This document shows, one piece after another, positions 1-4,777 of a stretch of DNA of 6,663 nucleotides (positions are counted from its first letter, which is position 1; each line of letters opens with the position of its first letter). Below the pieces are notes generated by a model. The model made no database searches, had not been told where the DNA came from, and saw only the letters and a program-made list of their open reading frames with translations. A program made the translations under genes and the position numbers. This stretch comes from Gemmatimonadota bacterium (GTDB lineage Bacteria > Gemmatimonadota > Gemmatimonadetes > Gemmatimonadales > GWC2-71-9): the NCBI GenBank assembly GCA_003221075.1, contig QHUF01000067.1, positions 1 through 6,663 on the forward strand. Direction: 5' to 3'.

Positions 1-471
1 CGAGCGGTACGCGGAGGTACGACCACGTACTACGTGTGCTGCACGCCGCAAAAACCCAACACGTTCGTGTTTTCGCCGCCGATCGAAGGCCGCTACATCG
101 GTTGGTATGCGGCGGCGTATGGATATGACGGATTCTTGCGGTGGGCCTACGATGCCTGGCCGGCCGATCCAGCGCGCGACGCCCGCCACGCGTTGTGGCC
201 CGCGGGCGACGAGTTTCTCGTCTACCCCGGAGCCAACAGCAGCATTCGGTTCGAGAAACTGCGCGAAGGCATCGTGGACTATGAGAAGATCAAGATCCTG
301 AAGGCTCGAGCGTCGGGACGCCAGCTGCGAGATCTGGACGCTCTTTTACGGACCTTTGTCGGCGATCCGGACTACAGCAAACGGAATTACGATCAGACGA
401 GAATAACAGAAGCCGTCCACAAAGGCCTGCGCATGCTGGAGGCGTTGAGCGACGGCCTTCGCAGTAAGTGA
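1..471 (+). CDS. GH123/DUF4091-type glycoside hydrolase, C-terminal fragment
   Basis: The frame is open to the left edge, so the start and most of the protein lie outside; 156 residues and a TGA stop are visible. They fit the end of the DUF4091 family, now regarded as the GH123 catalytic domain, whose characterised members are beta-N-acetylgalactosaminidases. Family-like landmarks in order are TTYYVCCTP (residues 7-15), an asparagine after it, GRYIGWYAAAYGYDGFLRW (about 29-47), a GDEFLVYPGANSS stretch (about 69-81) and IRFEKLREGIVDYEKI (about 82-97), followed by a helical tail. The paired acidic catalytic residues of GH123 would lie upstream of this fragment and cannot be checked. The stop overlaps the GTG start of the next gene by four bases, which suggests translational coupling. 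Many DUF4091 proteins are uncharacterised, so the substrate is inference. Confidence 0.8.
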   Translation, partial: RAVRGGTTTYYVCCTPQKPNTFVFSPPIEGRYIGWYAAAYGYDGFLRWAYDAWPADPARDARHALWPAGDEFLVYPGANSSIRFEKLREGIVDYEKIKILKARASGRQLRDLDALLRTFVGDPDYSKRNYDQTRITEAVHKGLRMLEALSDGLRSK

Positions 472-607
472 TCTCCGCAGGCGTCGCGTGTACGGAGGTT
501 CAGAGCGACGTCTTCACGCATGAGCTGATACCCGCCGGTCCGATCCCGACGGCGTTCGATCCGGACGGCGTCTATCCGTATCTGAGCTTTGTCGAGACCT
601 CCGACCG

Positions 608-630
608 ACCCGTACTGAAGCAGTACGGGT
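608..630 (+). terminator. Perfect 10-bp hairpin with T-rich trailer, inside the DUF5107 coding region
   Basis: The arm acccgtactg (608-617) is followed by the loop aag (618-620) and its exact reverse complement cagtacgggt (621-630). Next comes a T-rich run, ttcgtcgtttt with 630 included, ending in four T at 637-640. The shape is that of an intrinsic terminator, but the T tract is interrupted and the hairpin lies inside an open reading frame, where it encodes P-V-L-K-Q-Y-G. The structure is certain as sequence; a terminator or attenuator role is inference. Confidence 0.35.
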
Positions 631-1256
631 TCGTCGTTTTGGAGAACGCCAAGCTCAGAGTCACGATCTGTCCCGATCGCGGCGGACGGGTTACTTCGAT
701 CGTCCATAAGGGATCCCGCAAAGAAGTGTTGTATGCGCCCGACGTCATTAGACCGACGCGCATACTCCCCCGGTTCGGTTTTGTGGCCGGCGGTATCGAA
801 GTGAGCTTTCCGATTTCGCACTCGCCCGTACAGAACGATCCTGTCCTGTTTCGCATCGATCAGACGAACAAGCGCAGCTACGTGACGTGTGGCGAGCGCG
901 AGCTGCGATTTGGCATGCAGTGGTCCGTGGAGTACTCGCTGGGGCCTGACGACGATTTCTTGACGCAACGCGCGGTGTTTCATAACCCGGGCAGATCCAC
1001 ACATCCGTGGATGTCGTGGTCGAATGCCGCGGTGCCCTCCGCTCCCGATACGCAGTACCACTTTCCTCGGGGCCGGGTTCTCGCGCATTCCTCGACGCTC
1101 GCCGACATCGATTGGCATCCCATGCAGGAAGTCGATATCGCAGAGATGACAGGCTTCTTTTGGAAAACCAAAGATGCCAATGCCTTTGGCGCCTTCACAC
1201 CGTCAGTCGGCGCGGGGCTCTATCACATTGCCCATGAACGCGTCGCGCCCGGAATG

Positions 1257-1283
1257 TAACCGTGGAGCTAGTGCGTCGGGTAA
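1257..1283 (+). other. Cluster of three in-frame stop codons inside the DUF5107 gene
   Basis: TAA at 1257, TAG at 1269 and TAA at 1281 lie in the DUF5107 frame, each exactly 12 nt from the next. Between and after them the residues still look like the family: P-W-S, then C-V-G, then D-R-A-W. From my memory of related proteins, the three stop positions would be lysine, an aromatic residue, and a charged residue. The frame is the same on both sides, so any indels here must cancel out. Confidence 0.85.
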
Positions 1284-2194
1284 GACCGCGCGTGGGCGAC
1301 GCTGAGCACGGCACGGAACGATTCATACGCCGAGATCCAGGGCGGACCGGTCCGGGATCAGTCCACCAAGCTAGAGCTCGGGCCGGGCGAAACCCGATCG
1401 CACGTGGAGTTCTGGATCCCCTCGGCCAAGCCGCTCGATATCTACGCGCTGAAGATTCCGACCGTACAGCTCAGGCCCATCAAGGACGTTCCGCTGTTCG
1501 AATGGGCACGCGAGGGAGATGTGAAGGTCTGGAGGGATCTCGTACAGGCCTATGCATCGCAAGGAAGACTCCCGAGGCCTCCAGAGATCGATCAGAGCCT
1601 CTGGCCCCCTTCGGGTATGGAAGACCTGAATGCGGCATTCAAGTGGGCGATTGAGAAGACCAAAGACGCAGAGAAAGAACATTGGAAGTTCTACTACGGC
1701 ACCTGGCTCGCGGGCAGAGGGAAAAAGCGCGAGGCGATCGCTGTACTCTCCGCGACCGGAAGCGTGGGCGTCGCCCAGGCCTTGCTGGCCCGGCTGCTGA
1801 CAATGGACGGTGACATCGAAGGCGCCGCGAAAGCGCACCGATCCGTTCAAGAGCAATGGTTGCAGCGGCATCCCCAGATCATCGCCGCGCGCGATGAGGC
1901 GTTACGCGCGTTGGGGACACAAACGCTGGCCGAGCGTGAGCAGTGGCTGGGTGTGGACGCTCTTCCCGATGAGCGGATCATCGAGCGACGGGTCCAGCTG
2001 CTGATCGACAAGAGTGAAGTGCAAGCCGCCAAACGTCTGCTGTTATCCACGCCATTTCAGAAGGTTCACCAACGGTATGTCCGCACGGCGTTATGGAAGC
2101 AGCTATGCGAGAAACTGAATGAACCGTGCTTGCCGATCCCTGCTGAGCTGGGGGAGGATCAGTTAGCCGCGTTCGGGGCTTATCGCGAGTTCGC

Positions 2195-2754
2195 ATGAGT
2201 CTTGCGCCGCACCGGAATCGGGTGCACGCTAATGGCGTTGCACGCGTCTGGTCTCCACCGATGGCCCTAGAGCTCCGTTTCGCCCACCCGCCTCTCCCGT
2301 CCTGGGACGACGACGTCAGGACCGACGCCGACGAACGCGCGTTGGCGGATGGCATCCGTGCCGGAGACATGGTCGCGTTCGAGGCGTTGTATCGCCGGTA
2401 TTGGGAGCGGCTCTACGCGTTTGCGTTCCGCTACCTGCGCTCCAAAGAGGATTCGGAAGAAATCGTACAAGAGGTCTTTTTCCGGATCTGGCGGGGCCGG
2501 GCACATTGGGTCCCGGCCGGCGCAGTGCGGAACTACCTGTACCTCGCCGTGCGCAACTCCGCACGCGACCGCTTGGAGCGTGCTGCGGTCGCGCGCCGCC
2601 GGCAAAACGCGCCGAGGTTTGCAAGCTGCGGCTCGTCGCTGAACTGAGCTACGCCCAGATCGCGCAGCGCCTCGGGATCTGCGAGAAGACCGTGGAGACG
2701 CAGCTCGCGCGCGGCCTGAAGTTCTTGCGCGACCGACTCCACGACGCCCGCTAA
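2195..2754 (+). pseudogene. ECF-type sigma-70 factor, frameshifted with region 2-4 linker missing
   Basis: Two frames together make an extracytoplasmic-function sigma factor, which would direct RNA polymerase to a small regulon. From ATG 2195 the first frame gives region 2: LADGIRAGDMVAFEALYRRY (about residues 50-69), LRSKEDSEEIVQEVFFRIW (81-99) and YLYLAVRNSARDRLER (114-129). This frame ends at TGA 2645-2647. Region 4 lies in another frame, from about 2599 to the TAA at 2752-2754: KRAEVCKLRLVAELSYAQIA, then GICEKTVETQLARGLKFLR, a typical helix-turn-helix. By homology the switch falls near 2594-2608, around four A at 2604-2607. The linker and the first helix of region 4 (usually an AL..LP stretch) are absent, so a deletion of a few dozen codons that also shifted the frame is the simplest reading. 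ATG 2195 overlaps the previous stop as ATGA; ATG 2261, in the same frame, is an equally possible start nearer region 2. No anti-sigma gene is adjacent. Confidence 0.75.
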
Positions 2755-3881
2755 CTGACCTCCGCACCCGCCGACGGCTCGGCGGTGAAGACGTAGTCCC
2801 CCCCCCCAACGCCCCGCGGGGCATAGAAGCGCTCCCTCAGAGCAGCCAAGACGCTCGGCGCGCGGTCGACATTGCAGAGCGCCACGATCGATCCACCGAA
2901 GCCCGCGCCCGTGAGTCGCGCTCCAGCCGCACCGGCTTCCCGCGCCAGCTCCACGAGTTGGTCCAGCTCGGCACAGCTCACCTCGTAATCGTCCCGCAAG
3001 CTCCGGTGCGAGGCGTCGAGCAGTGCCCCGAACGCCGTGAGTTCCCCAGCCGCCATCGCTGCCTCCGCCTGGCGCACGCGTGTTCCCTCGGTGACCACGT
3101 GGCGGAACCGCCGCGCGAGCACGGCCGAGAGTGTCCGCGATGCGTCGAGCAGCTCTTCGACCGATGCCGCCGCAAGCAGGGCCGCGTACGTGGTGTCATC
3201 CGGCCGGCCGAGCCGCGTGGCCACGAGCCGCCGCGCTTCGTCGCATTGCCGTGGCCGCTCGTTGTAGGCCTGCCGCGCGGCCCCAGACTTCTCGGCGTGC
3301 ACCAAGCTCTGAGCCACGATGAACTGCCAGCCGGCCGGCACGGCCGTGGGAGTGAGCCGGAGCGGGTGGAAGTCGATCCGTGACGCGCACCCGGCCTGTG
3401 CGCCGAGGATGATCGCCTGATCCATTCCGCCGCCCGCTGTGCCGACGTAGCGCTCGCCGCGCGCCAGGAGCTCCATCAGCTCGAGCGGCGAGATCGACGC
3501 GCTGTTGGCGTGCAGGATTGCGAGGGCAGTTGCAACGAGGAGAGCGGATGAGGAGCTGAGACCGGCGGCGATCGGGAGATCGCTCTCGACCAATGCGTCG
3601 ACGCCCCACAGATCCGGGAATCGTTGCGCCAGGGTTTGGCCCGCTGCCCTCGCGTAGTTGCTCCAGTCCCCGGCCGGCGCGGGTGGGATGCTGTCGCTCA
3701 GCGTGAAGTCGCTGGGCGGAAAGCGGGGATCGCGGTTCGTGAGGCGCGTTTCGCGATTCGCGCGCGGCTGAAACGTCATGCGGACCGAGCGGCCGATCGC
3801 CATGGGGAAGACCGGGAGGCCGCAGTAGTCGATGTGCTCGCCGATGAGGTTCACTCGACCCGGCGCGCGCACCACGTTCAC
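2751..3881 (-). CDS. galK: Galactokinase-family GHMP sugar kinase (galactokinase or GalNAc kinase)
   Basis: This is a cytoplasmic kinase of 376 residues, close to the usual galactokinase length, that phosphorylates C1 of galactose or a relative such as N-acetylgalactosamine using ATP. The galactokinase signature RAPGRVNLIGEHIDYCG is at residues 5-21. The GHMP phosphate-binding loop LPIAAGLSSSSA is at 102-113, GGGMDQAI with the probable catalytic Asp154 at 150-157, DDYEVSCAELD in the C-terminal third, and the third GHMP motif TGAGFGGS at 324-331. GTG 3881 is chosen because it places the signature at the very N terminus and overlaps the TGA of the upstream phosphoesterase as GTGA. The frame stays open much further upstream, but that part is an arginine-rich shadow of the phosphoesterase. 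The stop overlaps the end of the sigma gene. HIDYCG resembles human GALK2 more than the HTDYN of classical galactokinases, so substrate is open. A run of ten G lies near the 3' end. Confidence 0.9.
   Translation of the reverse strand: MNVVRAPGRVNLIGEHIDYCGLPVFPMAIGRSVRMTFQPRANRETRLTNRDPRFPPSDFTLSDSIPPAPAGDWSNYARAAGQTLAQRFPDLWGVDALVESDLPIAAGLSSSSALLVATALAILHANSASISPLELMELLARGERYVGTAGGGMDQAIILGAQAGCASRIDFHPLRLTPTAVPAGWQFIVAQSLVHAEKSGAARQAYNERPRQCDEARRLVATRLGRPDDTTYAALLAAASVEELLDASRTLSAVLARRFRHVVTEGTRVRQAEAAMAAGELTAFGALLDASHRSLRDDYEVSCAELDQLVELAREAGAAGARLTGAGFGGSIVALCNVDRAPSVLAALRERFYAPRGVGGGDYVFTAEPSAGAEVS
2768..2785. terminator. GC-rich 7-bp hairpin at the convergent gene ends
   Basis: The arms ccgccga (2768-2774) and tcggcgg (2779-2785) are perfect reverse complements around the loop cggc. 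The hairpin starts 14 nt past the sigma factor stop and lies within the last codons of the galactokinase gene. Neither strand has a following T tract, so this is at best a weak terminator for the convergent transcripts and may be chance in GC-rich coding DNA. Confidence 0.2.
2798..2807 (-). repeat. Homopolymer run of ten C (ten G in the galactokinase sense strand)
   Basis: Ten consecutive C on the + strand encode the Gly-Gly-Gly of GVGGGDYVF near residues 359-361 of the kinase. The frame after the run (DYVFTAEPS) is still family-like, so the run length is probably right here. A one-base slip would replace roughly the last 15 residues only, leaving all catalytic motifs intact. Confidence 0.8.
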
Positions 3882-4759
3882 GGTGCGAAGAACTCGCCCA
3901 TCGCTGGTCCCGTCGCTGCCGCCCCCGGGAACTGCGTGATGCCGAGCGCCTCGAGCGTCAGCCGCAGTGTGCTCTGGTGCTGATAGAGCGTCGTGGACTG
4001 GTAGCCACGTTTGGCTTTGGGGCTCACGACCACCCACGCGATGCGGCCGCCGCCGTGGGTGTCGTCGCTGCCCGCCTCGTCGAACGTGATGATGAGCAGG
4101 CCGTCCTGCTGAAACGTGGCGCTGGCAAGGAGCGGCGCGATGTGAGTCCGCAGCCACGTGTCGGCGGTGGCGAGCGGGCAATCGTGCGCGTCGTTGCAGA
4201 GGCTGGGCACGATGTTCGAGTAGTCGGGGAGGGTGCCGTTCGCCAGGTCGGTCGCGAACTGGGTGAACGGGACGAGATTCTGCCGCTGGGTCGAGTCGTT
4301 CGCCACGTCGGAGAGCAACGCGAATGTGTTGTGTTTGCGGGCGTAGCCCCCGACGTCGCCGCCGGTGTAACCAACGGACGGAATGTCTTCGGCGTACGAC
4401 TTCCACGTCTTCCCCGTCGCGAGCAGCCGCCGCACCACATTGTCCACGGTCACGATCGTGGAATAGCTGTCGTCGTTGGTAATGATCTGGCCCGTCGCCA
4501 GCACGAAATAGTTGCCGATGGACGGATGCGTGTTCGCGAAATACTGCGTCGCCAGGCCGTACTGCTGCGCGAGACTATCGAGATACGGCATCGCCGAGCT
4601 GCCGATCACGTCGGTGTAGTCGTGGTTCTCCTCGGTCATGATGAAGACGTGGCCGGCCGGCGGCACGCCACCACCTCCGCCCCCCCCGGCCGGCGGGCTG
4701 GGCTCGCAGGCACTGACCAGAGCCAACGCAACGAACGTCAGGCGCCGATATGGGAGCAG
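3878..4759 (-). CDS. Lipoprotein phosphoesterase / acid phosphatase family (PF04185-like)
   Basis: This is an exported metal-dependent phosphoesterase, related to bacterial acid phosphatases and phospholipase C-like enzymes. Numbered from CTG 4759 (293 residues), the motifs are EENHDY (43-48), THPSIGNY (77-84), CNDAHDC (188-194), TFDEAGSDD (225-233) and YQHQS (259-263). These carry the Asp, Asn, His and Glu residues expected to bind metal and phosphate. The N terminus is a lipoprotein signal: LPYRR, a hydrophobic LTFVALAL, then V-S-A-C with Cys18, followed by a Gly/Pro linker. The first ordinary start is TTG 4726, which would leave only six residues before the cysteine, too few for a signal. 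The GGAGG at 4772-4768 lies 5 nt before ATC (4762) and 8 nt before CTG (4759), so a non-AUG start is proposed; which codon is used is uncertain. The in-frame stop just upstream is that of the BNR gene, 18 nt away. The 3' end overlaps the galactokinase start by four bases. Confidence 0.85.
   Translation of the reverse strand: MLPYRRLTFVALALVSACEPSPPAGGGGGGGVPPAGHVFIMTEENHDYTDVIGSSAMPYLDSLAQQYGLATQYFANTHPSIGNYFVLATGQIITNDDSYSTIVTVDNVVRRLLATGKTWKSYAEDIPSVGYTGGDVGGYARKHNTFALLSDVANDSTQRQNLVPFTQFATDLANGTLPDYSNIVPSLCNDAHDCPLATADTWLRTHIAPLLASATFQQDGLLIITFDEAGSDDTHGGGRIAWVVVSPKAKRGYQSTTLYQHQSTLRLTLEALGITQFPGAAATGPAMGEFFAP
4680..4687 (-). repeat. Homopolymer run of eight C (eight G in the phosphoesterase sense strand)
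   Basis: Eight consecutive C on the + strand lie within the codons for the seven-glycine linker just after the lipidated cysteine. A one-base slip would frameshift the whole catalytic domain while leaving the signal peptide intact. The frame observed here is the functional one. Confidence 0.8.
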
Positions 4760-4767
4760 GATGGCAA

Positions 4768-4772
4768 CCTCC
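4768..4772 (-). promoter_or_regulatory. Strong Shine-Dalgarno that decides the phosphoesterase start
   Basis: The - strand reads GGAGG at 4772-4768, located between the BNR gene stop (TAG 4780-4778) and the signal peptide codons. Five bases (ttgcc) separate it from ATC at 4762-4760 and eight bases from CTG at 4759-4757. It is 41 nt from the conventional TTG at 4726, too far to serve it. Confidence 0.6.
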
Positions 4773-4777
4773 GGCGG

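Larger units (their letters stand above)
468..2198 (+). pseudogene. DUF5107 domain protein with C-terminal helical/TPR-like region, interrupted by three in-frame stops
   Basis: One frame carries a recognisable protein of 576 codons plus a stop, but codons 264, 268 and 272 are TAA, TAG and TAA. The upstream part (1-263) shows DUF5107 features: VYPYLSF (35-41), VVLENAKLRVTICPDRGGRVTSI (about 56-78), FVAGGIEVSFPISH (about 105-118), FGMQWSVEY (148-156) and WMSWSNAAVP (181-190). After the stops the same frame continues with DRAWATLS, YAEIQGGPVRDQ, LELGPGET and EFWIPSAKPL, which is how this family proceeds. Residues from about 345 to the end are helix-rich and resemble the repeat tail usual in such proteins. 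DUF5107 proteins are often near carbohydrate-active enzymes, but their activity is unknown to me. GTG at 468 is the only reasonable start, because TAA immediately precedes it in frame and no ATG follows until codon 150; no clear Shine-Dalgarno is seen, so coupling to the upstream gene is likely. The downstream half has no natural start. It could be true decay or local sequence error. Confidence 0.75.

Noticed and set aside
24..36. Palindrome cacgtactacgtg at the left edge
   Set aside because: It encodes the conserved T-T-Y-Y-V of the DUF4091 domain, so coding constraint explains it; no operator context.
393..1118. - strand open frame of 241 codons
   Set aside because: It is opposite the clear DUF5107 domain, has no motifs and is arginine-rich.
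1257..1283. Stop-codon reassignment or pyrrolysine/selenocysteine recoding
   Set aside because: Both TAA and TAG would need sense meaning, and neighbouring genes end normally at TAA, TAG and TGA. No recoding element was recognised.
1262..1654. + strand open frame of 130 codons following the first DUF5107 stop
   Set aside because: It is in a different frame from both DUF5107 parts and reads as an Arg-rich shadow; the DUF5107 frame itself continues across this stretch.
2600..2610. Programmed -1 frameshift site in the sigma gene
   Set aside because: The zero-frame codons cgg caa aac do not form an X XXY YYZ heptamer, and the missing linker points to a deletion instead.
2267..2824. - strand open frame of 185 codons opposite the sigma factor
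   Set aside because: It is a low-complexity Arg/Ser-rich shadow with no homology signal that I recognise.
3882..4406. N-terminal extension of the galactokinase frame by 175 codons
   Set aside because: The extension is Arg/His-rich and antisense-like in character, overlaps the phosphoesterase coding sequence, and the galactokinase signature belongs at the N terminus.
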